From Hydra vulgaris (Eukaryota > Cnidaria > Hydrozoa > Anthoathecata > Hydridae), in contig NC_088921.1 of the NCBI RefSeq assembly GCF_038396675.1, positions 20,655,001 through 20,719,000 on the forward strand: a DNA stretch of 64,000 bases. The letters run 5' to 3'. A model generated the notes under the pieces. It did no database searches. It was not told the DNA's origin and saw only the letters and a list, made by a program, of their open reading frames with translations. Position 1 is the stretch's first letter. Each line of letters begins with the position of its first letter. Positions 52,908-63,435 of the stretch are shown here, piece after piece. The translations under genes and the position numbers were made by a program.

Positions 52908-53268
52908 ATATCGGCTCCGGATGTCTCTCAATTGGTTACGGTGTTGTTAGAAAGCAGAAAACAGCACAAGATCGAAACCGTGACAGTCGATAGAGGTTCT
53001 TGGCGTAGTCGCTTTTTTAGTGTCTCCTTCTACGTCCGCAAATCTCAAAACGATTTGTCCACTCCGGACGTGAAATGGAAATAAACCATTAAATTGGCGC
53101 TGCTCAGTTTCGGCTGAGTTGCAAAAAAAACTTTAAATGGGCCTAAACAAACCCTTAAATGGGCAAAAATACAGAGTCTCGGCTCCCAAATAACACCACC
53201 TTCTAGAGCCCTGTGTAAGTCTGGTTTCATCTTCAGGAGACTCTAGTTGGTTGGTAAAAAAAAAAAAA
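52908..53268 (+). mobile_element. S-type SINE-like element S3, full length (361 bp)
   Basis: Head ATATCGGCTCCGGATG, GTTAGAAAGCAG, ACAGCACAAGATCG, TAGAGGTTCTTGGCG, CTACGTCCGC, GTTTCGGCTGAGTTGC, two CTTTAAATGGGCC-type repeats, GGCTCCCAAATAAC, AGAGCCCTGTGTAAG, GTTGGTTGGT and a 13-base poly(A). No ORF of note. Both ends lie at U2 nt 36-47 remnants, so it used the LINE target. Confidence 0.83.
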
Positions 53269-53280
53269 GTTTCTGTTCTT
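53269..53280 (+). other. 12-bp U2 remnant between SINE S3 and C3
   Basis: GTTTCTGTTCTT, one change from the target-site duplication. Confidence 0.83.
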
Positions 53281-53899
53281 GATTTTAGTTCAATTGGACG
53301 AACTAGTGATCCTGACGCTGATAAAAGAAGGTCTACTGGTCTTTTAAGAGTTTTGTATTTTTACCTTGCCCTGTCCGCGGGTTGCCTAGGAGAGTGTCTT
53401 AAAAGTCTACAGGCTTTAAGTGTGTAAAGAGTGACTGAGAGTTTATAGAGGTCGCAGACCTCAGTGAGTGATTTTTAGAGTGACTGTGAGTATAGTAGCT
53501 CAGGTTAGGCTTCATATAGAGGTCGACTGGCTATAGAATGACACGCGAGTTTAATAGAGTGACTTAGAGATTATTATATGCGTTTAGCATTATACCATGT
53601 CAATAATAGAATCGAAACAAACCATGGAAATAGATACTAAAACAACGGGTTTTCCAACGCCTTTTAAAAGTTATGCACAAGCTGCAAATAACATCTCTGC
53701 AAACGATGCAATAAACAATAACATAAAATGCGACAATAACGCGCCTAAAAACACCATCTTATGCAAACCAAATACTAAATATAGTGATTTTGACATACTA
53801 TCAGCTATCGATGATTCTGGTTATGACCAGTTCCTTTACTGATTTCAACAAATACGCAACGGCTCTACTATTGAAATCGTCATGAAATCGAACGAAGCC
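53281..53899 (+). mobile_element. ORF1-type element C3, 5' part only
   Basis: Begins GATTTTAGTTCAATTGG after the U2 remnant; 5' UTR with TTTTACCTTGCCCTGTCC (53360-53390). Very close to C2. It is cut at 53899, where minus-strand element I begins, so two opposite-strand blocks meet here. Confidence 0.82.
53597..53899 (+). pseudogene. ORF1 N-terminal part of C3
   Basis: MSIIESKQTMEIDTKTT at 53597 gives the true family start that is mutated in C2. FKSYAQAANNISAN, PKNTILCKPNTKYSD, then a TGA at 53840 in the FLYxFQQIRNGS block, which continues to IEIVMKSNEA before truncation. Confidence 0.8.
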
Positions 53900-56800
53900 T
53901 CGACAGTTCATTTGTTATAATGTTTGTTATTGTTGTTACCAAAATGGCTCTAGCATCTATCAATTTTTCAATACTTTTGTAAAAAAGAGCTTGAATAATA
54001 TTGAAGTTGTTTTTGGGGAGTAGCTTTTCATAAATAAATTTTATTTTCCTCCAGATCTCTAAGCGTATTTAAAATAGACAAAAACGTGTAAAGGACATTT
54101 TTTTTGATTACATTCTACACAAAGGGTGCTCCCATGTCGCCGATTTATAATAACAAATTTACATCTTTCTAAGGTTAGTAAAGTGTCTGAAGAACTTTCC
54201 ACTGCGTGTTTTGACATGGACCTTGGGCATAGGATTTGAAACATCGGATCCAGATCCTGTTCCAAGGTAAGTTCTTCTGCAACACTCTATCCTTATAAGT
54301 TTGCGTTTTGGTTATGTCATCAAAATCGCTTTGGTCACTTAAAGACAAGTATATGGTTTTTGTAGATAAATTTATTTGTTTTATTAAGTCAAACTTTGTT
54401 TTTAAAATTTTAACAAAGTCGCTATAGTAAAAGGGTGGTTCTTTCAGAGACTTAGGAAAACTTATTTCGTTTAAGAAGTTCTATTTGAGATAACCTTTTT
54501 TAGCGTACTTGCAGAGTGAGTAAGATAAAAAGTATTTTTGAAAAAAGAAACTTTTATGCGGTCTCGGAACAGCCTGAGAGAACGTCATATGCTTAAGTCT
54601 TAACGCATCTGATTGTCTCTTTACGTTAAGGATCTCTAGTCCGCCTTTTGTTGGTTTTAAATTTAAAATTGGCCTTTTAATGGGTTCAACAAATTCGTTT
54701 TGCAATAAATAAACTGAAGTTTCTTTTTTGATTTGATTTTCATAAAATTTTGGCAAGGGAAACATGTTTGCGACAAACCAGACTTTTGACAAGGCCAGTG
54801 TCTTCACAAACAACCCCTTGCATTTAAGGAGACATTTCTGAATTTAAAGTGTCTCAAAGATTTAGCAAATTTTTCAATTGATTTTTTAAAGTTTATTTCT
54901 GCAGAGTACTCTAAATCATTAAAAAAGGTAACTCCTAGGACTTTAAAACCGTCTTTGTTTGACCAGTTTTGTTTATAGTTTGTTAAATTTTTTTTTAAAT
55001 TTATATAATCAAAACCGCCTAAAGCGAGCGCTTTTGTTTTTATTTTGTTTATATTTGAGCCAGTTGCATTTTCAAATAAGTCAAGAGTTATAAAAATTTC
55101 TTTAATACCACCTTGGTTTCTGCAAATCAAAGTAGTTTCATCAGCGTATTGCGAAATTTTTAAAGGTACGGGGTATCCAGGAATCATAATTCCTTCTATT
55201 AGTTTGTTCAATTTAATTTCAAGCGCTAGAATTTCTACTGCACAGCAGTATATCATAAGTAAGATGGGATCACCCTGCCAAACTCCTCGTTTAATAGGGA
55301 ACGGTTTGCCCATGTATCCATTATTTATTATTATTTACAGAATAATTTTAAGATTTTGTTTAAGTGCGTTTACAAATTTGCTTCCTAAGTTATAATTTTC
55401 GAGGATTTTTTAAAAAGAACCTCTATCCATTTTATTAAAGGCTTTGTTCCTGATATAAGGACATAAGGAAGCCGCCTAATTGTTTATCGTTACTGTAATG
55501 GATGAGGTCTCTAATTAAAAAAAGGTTATAAAAAATATTTCTGTTGGGAACAGAACAGGTCTGTGAGGGTTAAAAAGTTTTATCAATTATTTAGGCCAAT
55601 CTCAGTGCCAGTGCCTTAGTGAATATTTTATAGTCGGCACATAGCAGAGAGATTGGACGCCAGTTTTTTACCAATAGCAAGTCTCCCCCTTTAGTAAGCA
55701 GACTTATTGTTGACTTCCGTTGGGTCCATGGTAGGTCTCTTGGGTTATCTTTAAAAAAATTTTCATTGGCTAAATTTGTAAATTCTTCACTGTATATGTC
55801 CCATGTGCTCTGCCAAAACTCAACCGGTAAACCGTCTACACCGGGAGTTTTGTTGTTTACAAGAGACATAGCAGATATAAAAAGCTCTTGCGACGTAAAT
55901 TTTTCATTTAAAAATGTGTTTTCATTATCATTAAAAACATTTTTAATTTTTTCAATAAAAAGATTTGCAAATGTTCATCAAGAGTTTTTTCGTCGTATAG
56001 GTCTTTATAGAAATTCCTTATAGTTTTAGAATATTTTTCGTATCTTCATAGGTTTCATCGTTGTAACTTATTTTTGTAATAGTTTTTTTCTTTTGGTTAC
56101 TTTTTTCTAATAAAAACAAACTCCTTGAGGGTATTTCACCTTCCTCTACTATAATTTGTTTCGTGCGCACAAAAATGCCTTTAGAGTTTTTTAAGTCTGC
56201 TATATGTTTCCTTAAGATATTATATTCTGTTTTATCCTTGTCAGTTTTTTCGTTTTCTACTTCTAGTTTTTTTTCTACTTCCTTTATAAGTTTTTGTTTT
56301 TCAGACATAATGCTTTTACTTCTAAATTCAGCTATAGCTCTTATCATAGCTTTGATATATTCCCACCTTTGATTATTATTTGCAAAATTGTTTATGCCTT
56401 TGATACTTTCAAAATTAATTTTGATCATTGCAATAAATAATTTATAATTAAGTAAAGATGTGTTCAAGTGCCAATATCCCGGTCCCCGCCTGTTTTCCTT
56501 CTCAAAGAGGATTTGGCATGAGACAGGAACATGGTCACTAAAACCAATCTTCTCAAAGGTAAATTATACATTTTCAATTAAGTTTGAGGTGTAAATTCTA
56601 TCATTTCGGCTTTTGTAATCTTTATGTTTATAAGTGAATTATCTTTTGTTTGGGTTTTGTTTTCGAAAAATATCATGCATTTGATACTTTTCGGTAAACA
56701 ATCCCAAGTTTTTCCTACCTAGAATATTGTTTGGATTAAAACAATCTCCCCCATCTCTATCAAGAGACGGGTTAGCAACCATGTTAAAATCCCCTACTAA

Positions 56801-57212
56801 AATGTTAAATTCGCAATTTCGCGCATGTTTATCTAGAGATTTAGAAAATTATTCTTTCTCTTGCAGATCATTTGGTCCGTATATATTAAAAATTCTAAAT
56901 GTGTTGTTATTTATTTTAAAAGTGGCAGCAACAATTCTATCCTGTTTATCAATTGATACAATTGATACAAAGGATGATAGCTTTTTTGGTTAAAAAAACT
57001 AAACCTCTTTCTCTAGAATTTGCATTGTTCCACAATGAATGGCCATTTGACTTCTGAAACCATTCTCTTTCCCATGAAGGGTTGTGAAACAGTGCAACAG
57101 TGAGTTTCTTGTAAACAAACGATATCAAATTCAAAAATGATGAAAATAATCTATTTATTTTTATATCGTTATTTAAACCGTTAACATTGAAAGAGAGAAT
57201 TTTTACTGCCAT
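53900..57212 (-). pseudogene. ORF2 of element I: endonuclease, RT, C-terminus (broken)
   Basis: MAVKILSFNVNGLNNDI starts at 57212; LFTRNSLL-type decay replaces QETH; RIFNIYGPND, VGDFNMVAN and FSDHVPV are readable. GPGYWHLN, linker 56467-56018, pre-RT KTPGVDGLPVEFWQ, NWRPISLLCADYK, a damaged motif A region (55470-55430), GVWQGDPILLMI (Arg to Trp) and SQYADETTLI (YADD has become YADE). The C-terminal part (54813-53900) has PTKGGLEILNVKRQ and ends at the element edge soon after the finger region. Frameshifts near 56960, 56570, 56015, 55580 and 55420. Confidence 0.85.
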
Positions 57213-57366
57213 TTTAAATATTGAGAAAGTAAAGTATTATGCAAACCTTTGAAATTAAAACTTTTTTGTCAAAAGCCTTAACTTAGCCCAGCTAACTTAT
57301 TATTATAACAAAACTTTCATAAAATATTCGTAAATATGAAAAAATAAAGAAGAAAAAACAATTTTC

Positions 57367-57756
57367 TTATATCTTGATGTAGAAGTCATCGCAATACTTT
57401 TTGTATTTTCTGTTAACAAGTTCGGTTAGTGTTTCTGATGTTACTCCCATATTTTGTTTCCATGCGTGCTTGATAAATTTGCGTAGCGTGTGCTTTTGTT
57501 TGCTGATAAATGATTCCATTTTCTTTTCGTTCACAACTCCATGTCGTATTTTATAAACTTGACCAATCAGGCGGCCTCGATTTTCTTTGGTCAACCTGCG
57601 GCTAATCAGTGAAGTTGGATCTTGTAAAGTACTTTCTAATTGCGGAAAAATTTTCGATTGGACATTCGACAGAAATCGATACAGAATTCGAAAAGAATTC
57701 CGTCGATTCCGGGTGATTAATTTTTTCAAGGAATAGGGCGGATTGATAAAGTTCAT
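57367..57756 (-). pseudogene. ORF1 C-terminal domain of element I
   Basis: A 129-codon open stretch whose C-terminal half reads RGRLIGQVYKIRHG, KFIKHAWKQNMGV and LTELVNRKYKKYCDDFY. The K ORF1 ends the same way (RSRLIGQVLKLRYR, IIETSWKNSINM, LIELVNKQYSKFCDVY), which identifies it. This domain is not found in A, B or G ORF1s. The N-terminal codons from 57756 belong to the same ORF; the ATG there is fortuitous. Confidence 0.75.
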
Positions 57757-59096
57757 TTACGGTAAAATTTCATTTAGAAAAGCATTTTCATCGTCTTTAA
57801 GAATATTTTAAATTTTATCAGTAAATCGGTTTAGCAAATTTTCATCAAGCTTTTTATTATTATAAAGTTTTTTGTAAAATTTTCTTAACACTTTTTGAAT
57901 GCCGTCTGTATCATTAACAGTTTTGTTTGCATAGGATATTGTTTTAATAGTTTTTTTGCCTTGGTTGTGTTGTTCCAAAAGAAACAAGGATCTATAGGGT
58001 ATTTTTCCCTCTTCGATTATTACTTGTTTCGTTCGGATAAACACACCATTCTTGTTATTTAATTCAGATAATTCTTTTTTAAGTAGTTTAAGTTCGCCTT
58101 CATCACTATCGCTTTTAAGATTTTCTGCCTTTAAAGCTTGTTCTAAAATAGCAGTTTTTTTTTTGTTTTCTTCTCTAATTTCGCGACTTCTTTTTTCTGC
58201 AATAGCTCTAATCATACAATTGGCATATTCCCAAGCTTGATTATTATTTTCAAAAAAGATTTGCTTTTGAGAAACTTCTAATTCGCTTTTGAGAATTTCT
58301 TGAAACTTTTTGTTATTTAATAAAGACGAGTTTAATTGCCAATATTCCGGCCCCCTCGGATTCTCCCTTTCCAAAGAGATTTGGCAAGAAACCGAGCTAT
58401 GGTCACTCCAACCCATCTTATTATATTCGGTTGTTGCTATGAAATTTATCAAGTTATTAGAAACGTATATCCTATCAATCCTACTTTTAAAATTGTGGTG
58501 TTGGTATGAAAATACTATTTTACTTGGGTTCTGTTACCGAAAAATATCAACTGATATTTTTACTTAACTGATATTTTTCGGTGAACAGTTTTAGATTTTT
58601 TATACATTTTGTGTTGTTTGGGTTAGAACGGTCCTTGTTTTCTCTGTCGAGAAACGGGTCCTCAACCATATTGAAATTAACTAAGATAGTATAATAATCA
58701 CACAATCGCGCGTGCCTATACAAAGATTTATGCAAAAATTCTTTTTTTTGCGGATCATTTGGTCCGTATACATTTATTATTCTAGAAAACTTATCGTTTA
58801 ATACAAAATTAGCAGCAAGAATTCTATCGTTATGATCGCGTCTTATATTATTTAAAATTATATTTTTGTTAACTAAAATAGATATACTTTTTTCTCGATT
58901 GTTAGCGCTATTCCACAATGAATGGCCGTTAGATTTTTGAAACCATTCTTTTTCTCAATTCGATTGTACACTAGCGCAACAATGAGTTTCTTGTAGGCAT
59001 ATGATATCATAATTAAAAAAAAGTGTAATTAATGATTGTCTTTTTGAATCATAATTAGGCCCTGTTAATATTTAAAGAAAGAATTCTTACTGCTAT
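57757..59096 (-). pseudogene. ORF2 of element K: endonuclease and linker
   Basis: MAVRILSLNI opens near 59095 and is soon frameshifted. 58918-58547 has RIINVYGPNDPQKK and NFNMVEDPFLDR (Asp of GDFN lost to NFN). 58452-57808 (214 codons, clean) has GWSDHSSVSCQI, GPEYWQLNSSL, KNGVFIRTKQVIIEEG and HNQGKKTIKTI. A small fold-back/duplication around 58537-58582 (two ATATTTTTCGGT/ACCGAAAAATAT copies) breaks the frame. No RT remains. Confidence 0.83.
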
Positions 59097-59427
59097 TTTT
59101 TCTTTTTACTGAGATTTAAAACATTAACTTTAAAACAATTAAGCAAACCTTATTTTATACTTATTACAAACTTATTTGATCTCAGTAAAGAATTAAAAAG
59201 AATTTTTTCAAAGAATTAATTTTTTCAAAAAGCGCAGAATATATTACGTAAAAAAACTTATTTACATATTGTATATACTAGTAAAAATAAAAAAAAATAA
59301 AAATTATACTCTTACGTCTTCCAAAGAGATCTTGTATATGTCGCAGAATCTACTGTAAAAGATTATATTACGTAAAAAAAACTCATTCTCATACTGTATA
59401 TACTCGTAAAAAATAAAAAAATAAAAT

Positions 59428-60767
59428 TTATATTTTCACGTCTTCCAAAGCGATCTTGTACACGTCGCAGAATTTACTGTATTGTTTGTTTACTAATTCA
59501 ATGAGAGTGCTGTGTTTCATATTGATAGAGTTTTTCCACGAGGTCTCTATGATTCGTCGTTGTTTTGGATCGCGTTCTACTATTAAACTTTTAACTTCTC
59601 GGTTGTCCTCCAGCTTGAGATTTCGGTAACGAAGTTTCAACACTTGACCGATCAAGCGACTTCGATCTTCTTTAGGTATTTTTTTGCAAAAAGCGGAATT
59701 GAGATTATATAGATTTTGTTATATATTAGAAATAAGCTTTGGTTCCATTAAGACTTTCTTTTTTTTATTTTCGAAAAACTTCTTGGTACGAATAGAACTT
59801 TTCATTTTCGGATTCTTTCCATCCGCATTATCGATTTCGATATTTTCCATCGCCAAGTTCTCAACGGCAACCAGTTCAACATAAGTAAATGAGGCATTAT
59901 TCTCCCTGGCGGCTGCATCGTCAGATGCGTCATCCTCTCCGCTCAGAGTAATAATTTAAGCAACATCGCCGTCACCTGCCATGTCATTAAATAAACCTCC
60001 AAGGGATTTTGTGGTTGCCGGAGGTATTGCGGTTTACGAACTCAGGACCGAGGTGTCGAGGGACGGGGGTATCCCCACTTTAACATCAGCTGATGTGGTT
60101 GTTAGCACCGTCTTTGTGAAAGAAGCCACAAACTGGACATCGTTCCTCGGCTTCTCAAGACTGCAAGTCAAATTCGAACCTGCTTCTTCAGGGCGGTTGA
60201 CTTCCACTTCCTTTTCATAACAATTTTGACCATTGAAGAGCGCTGTATCAATTGGACTCCATCAAGATCATGCAGAAGTTTGGCAAAATCAAGCGCCAGC
60301 AATACGTAATCGAGAGTAATTTTACTTTGTAGTTTGAATAGTAAAGTTCTCGGAAGCTGCGGTTTCTCATCGACATTTCGTGGTTTACTGTTATTCCGAG
60401 AAGTAGCAGCAACGTTTGAGTAGGTTTGCTTAATTTTTTCATCCTTTACGGAGTGACGCTCCACAACGGTAGGGACGCCAGAGTTGCTTGGAGAACGTTT
60501 CTCCTTGGATATTACCGTGATTGTCGGGACGGTCGGTTTCAGCGACAAGATTTTCCGACGATCCATTACGGTCTGCGAAGGTTCGAGTTCTTTGTATTCA
60601 GCGATGTCGCTATCGCTGAGATCATCCTCGCTGTAACTGATGCTCAAGTGAAAATCGGGTCGATCGATTACGCTATCACGAAACAACTCCATTTTCTCCA
60701 CAAGAACAGCAGCATCTCGATTGCGTTGCTCGAAGGAATTACTGAGAGATATCGGCGTCTTCTCCAT
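59428..60767 (-). pseudogene. ORF1 of element K
   Basis: Start MEKTPISLSNSFEQRN at 60767 (an earlier in-frame ATG at 60785 adds six residues). N-terminal acidic part SYSEDDLSDSD, QTYSNVAATSRN (SYAQAA-like, near residue 118), LPRTLLFKLQSKITL, DLDGVQLIQRSSMVKIVMKRKW, then the frame shifts near 60190. The second frame reads LTCSLEKPRNDVQFV, a Ser/Asp-rich stretch, KSSIRTKKFFENKKKK and the C-terminal domain RLIGQVLKLRYRN, ETSWKNSIN, LVNKQYSKFCD. The VSILGLP block of other ORF1s is absent here, so this ORF1 is shorter or has lost it. Confidence 0.8.
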
Positions 60768-60868
60768 AAAACGTCTAAAAAACAAAAACTGAAAAAAGAT
60801 GATAATGAAGCTTCAAAACCTTTGAGGCTTCTAGACCACTGTCTAGGTTAACAACTAAGACTTTTTAA

Positions 60869-60895
60869 ATCTTAGCCATTAGGCCAAGAAGCGAT
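60869..60895 (-). ncRNA. U2: U2 snRNA gene, 5' fragment nt 1-27
   Basis: ATCGCTTCTTGGCC with one change; ends AAGAT, then K begins TTAAAAAGTC. The usual C28 is T. Confidence 0.93.
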
Positions 60896-61074
60896 AACTT
60901 AATACTGCAGACATAGTCGGACTGACGCCGTCTTCAACAATATACTTGTGGTTTGAATTAGTACGTCTAATCATTTTTGTCGTCGTCATCATCAGCACCA
61001 TTATCATCAGCAGCAGCGGAGACCATGGGCGATGTTGGACACTCTGAAAGTCAAGAATTTTTCTTATTTTTACA
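60896..61074 (-). promoter_or_regulatory. U2 array spacer / U2 promoter (179 bp)
   Basis: Complete spacer upstream of the U2 start at 60895; proximal part GAAGACGGCGTCAGTCCGAC. No gene. Confidence 0.75.
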
Positions 61075-61226
61075 TTGGGCCGCGTCAAGCAGTAGTGCAA
61101 AGCCGAGACAACCCGTGGTCAGGGTAAGGTAAACCTGTGATCCCATGACCTAATGCCAAAAATCAGAATAATATATGAGCCGGACTGTGCCGGCGTACCA
61201 GATATTAAACTGATAAAAACAGACAC
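61075..61226 (-). ncRNA. U2: U2 snRNA gene, 3' fragment nt 36-187
   Basis: Begins GTGTCTGTTTTTATCAG and ends with a decayed GACGCGGCCCAA (stem-loop IV end changed). 152 nt, 3' flank of element L. Confidence 0.93.
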
Positions 61227-63287
61227 TTTTTTCTTTTTTAAATTTAATTTACCATCTAGTCCAAGGCCCTAGAGGGCAGAATATATTTTTTGTTTTTTTG
61301 TTTTTGTTATATTATTTTATATTTTTATTTTGTTATGTTATTTTTATATTTTTATTTGTATTTTTATTTATATGTTTTTTGTTTGGTTAACAAGTGTTAA
61401 TAATGTAACTCTTGGATATGACATTTTAACCTTGTCACGGTTTTGTTTATATTCTTTTTGTTTTTTTGTAATTATTTTAGTCATTAATATTATTCTTTTT
61501 GTTTATTTGTTATTTTTATAGTTTTTAATATAGCATTTTTAGTTTTTCTTTTACTAATATGACTAATGTTATTTTAAGGGGAATGTTAACTTGTAAATAC
61601 GAGGTCGTTGGTGCATCGTAGACTAAAAGCATCATTTATTGGAAGCCTTTCCTGGAATTTGTCAATTGTTTTTTCCCTAAGGTATTTTTCATACTTTATT
61701 TGCCAAATGTATTTATTTCCCTCGTAATATTTTCTACTACTTTAGAAGCGGCTATGGTCTGGTTTTCTTTCAATCTCTTGATACTTGCTCTTCATAGTTC
61801 TGCTGTTATTATGTTTGTTATAGTTGTATTTAACATGGCAGCTTTAGATTTCCAACCAAGTTCTGTTATGGTTATTGAAAAAATTATTTGTACTATAATG
61901 AAAGGTTTGTCGGGGTTAAGTTTGTCATATGAAGGTTTAAAAGCTTTCCATACAGGTTTCGCCATTTTACAAAATATAAAAAGATGCAAAGTGGTTTCGA
62001 TATGGTTACATAGTTTACATGTGGCATCATCGCGTCCTCGGTTCTTCCGCCATACTTTTAGATTTTCAAGTGTTGGTATGCTAGTATGCATTAATCTCCA
62101 TATGACATTTTGGCTCGGACCCTGTGCATAAGAGGAAAAACTTCTCATCCAGATTTTGTCCCATGGGAGTGGTTTTTGAAATTGTACGTTCCATAGGTTT
62201 TCATTTTTAATAATGCTTGAATTTTCTTTGGATGTTATTATATTGTAGATGTTTTTAACATTTCTTTGTTTGAAGCGAAAAATATCGTCATTGTTTCTAA
62301 TGATATTTACAATATCTTGGTAGTAAAAAGGTGGTTTATTTGGTGTTTTCGGGAAAATATTTTCTAATAAAAATGCCCATTGACTGTAGGTTTTTGTTGC
62401 TAGTTTTATTAGGGAGTTAGCTAAAAAGTACTTTTGAAGATAAAGGCTTTCGTGTGATCTATCTGATTTTTCCATTTTTAATAGGTGGTTTATTCGTAAG
62501 GCAACACTTTGTTTGATAGGTTCTGTAATTCCCAAACCACCTTTCACAGTTTGAAGGTTTAGAATTTCTCTTTTAATTGGTTCGGCGTGTTCGCTTTGCC
62601 ATAGATATTTTATTTTTTAGAAGTAGTCTTTTTTATTTGTTTTCCAACTAAATTATTAATCGGAGAGATGTTTGCTAAGTACCATATTTTAGATAGCGCC
62701 AGTACATTTAGAAATATGCTTTTACATTTTAGAGATACATTTCTATATTGAAAACATTTAACTTTTTGGTCAGACTTTATTAGGGAACTTTTCCAGTTTA
62801 TGTTTGCAGTAAAGGCCAGGTCAGTGAAGAAAGTTAGACCTAGGATCTTCATTCCTGTTATATTGACCCAGTTTACGGCGTGATCTATGTGGTATCCTTT
62901 CTTGATGTTATTTTTATAGGTAATATAGTTGAAGCCTCCAAGGGCTAGGGCCTTCGACTTAGACTTGTTTATGTTTGATCCTGTACACTGCTAGAAATTG
63001 TCCAGGACCTAAATATTTCATCTTTATGACCCTAAATATTTCATATTTAAAGATGATATCCCTTGTGCTGTGATCATTGTATCGTCTGCCTATAGTATGA
63101 CCTTGAGAGGTCTTGGGCTTCCAGGAAGCATGAGACCATCAATATTTGATTTATTTTTTATTGCTGGAGACAGGGTTTCTACAGAAAGACAATACAACAT
63201 CAGTGCTATAGGATCACCCTGGTGTACTCCTCTATTAACTTCAAAAGGTTGACTAAGATAACCATTGTTTATTATTATTATTTATTA
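61227..63287 (-). mobile_element. Family L LINE, 5' truncated (2.1 kb)
   Basis: A-rich tail at 61227-61245; 3' end CTCTAGGGCCTTGGACTAG and the box GTCATATCCAAGAGTTAC (about 61403-61420), both shared with C2. ORF2 from the RT palm onward. Its 5' end is fused to the last bases of a U2 3' half, with no spacer or U2 5' end. Confidence 0.85.
61590..63285 (-). pseudogene. ORF2 remnant of L: RT palm to C-terminus
   Basis: Starts at QPFEVNRGVHQGDPIALML, PLKVIL then a stop, ADDTMITAQ (YADD reduced to xADD), a 60-bp scrambled segment near 62995-63060 with two TAAATATTTCAT copies, then KALGGFNYI, MKILGLTFFTDLAF and KGGLGITEPIKQS. The clean stretch 62547-61792 (251 codons) carries LPWDKIWMRSFSSYAQGPS and the finger TCKLCNHIETTLHLFIFC. 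The end, KYLREKTIDKF, is near 61640. Confidence 0.85.
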
Positions 63288-63435
63288 GCCGCACTCAGCA
63301 GTAGTGCAAAGCATAAGCAACCCGTGGTCAGGGCAAGGTAAACCTATGATCCAATGACCTAATGCCAAAAATCAGATTAATATATGAGCCGGACTGTGCC
63401 GGCGTACCAGATATTTAACTGATAAGAACAGATAC
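63288..63435 (-). ncRNA. U2: U2 snRNA gene, 3' fragment lacking the last about 4 nt
   Basis: GTATCTGTTCTTATCAG through a perfect stem-loop II and Sm site to ACTGCTGAGTGCGGC, where it runs into the L 5' end. Follows the tail of element M. Confidence 0.93.

Larger units (their letters stand above)
53900..57756 (-). mobile_element. Family I LINE (3' end and most of ORF1 missing)
   Basis: Contains the ORF1 C-terminus, a 154-bp inter-ORF gap (57213-57366) and ORF2 almost to its C-terminus. The 3' UTR and poly(A) are missing at 53900. At 57756 it joins element K, a close relative, within coding sequence of both, so the two form an unequal-recombination chimera. Confidence 0.8.
57757..60868 (-). 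mobile_element. Family K LINE (5' half: ORF1 and ORF2 to pre-RT)
   Basis: The 5' end joins U2 nt 27 at 60869. ORF1, an AT-rich gap (59097-59427, no gene; contains two near copies of a CATACTGTATATACTCG-like segment with the one near 59340) and the ORF2 endonuclease plus linker follow. The sequence stops at NAFLNEIL before the RT and continues into element I. Confidence 0.82.

Noticed and set aside
52908-53268. tRNA- or 5S-derived SINE
   Set aside because: I saw no acceptable A/B box pair or 5S internal control region in the head.
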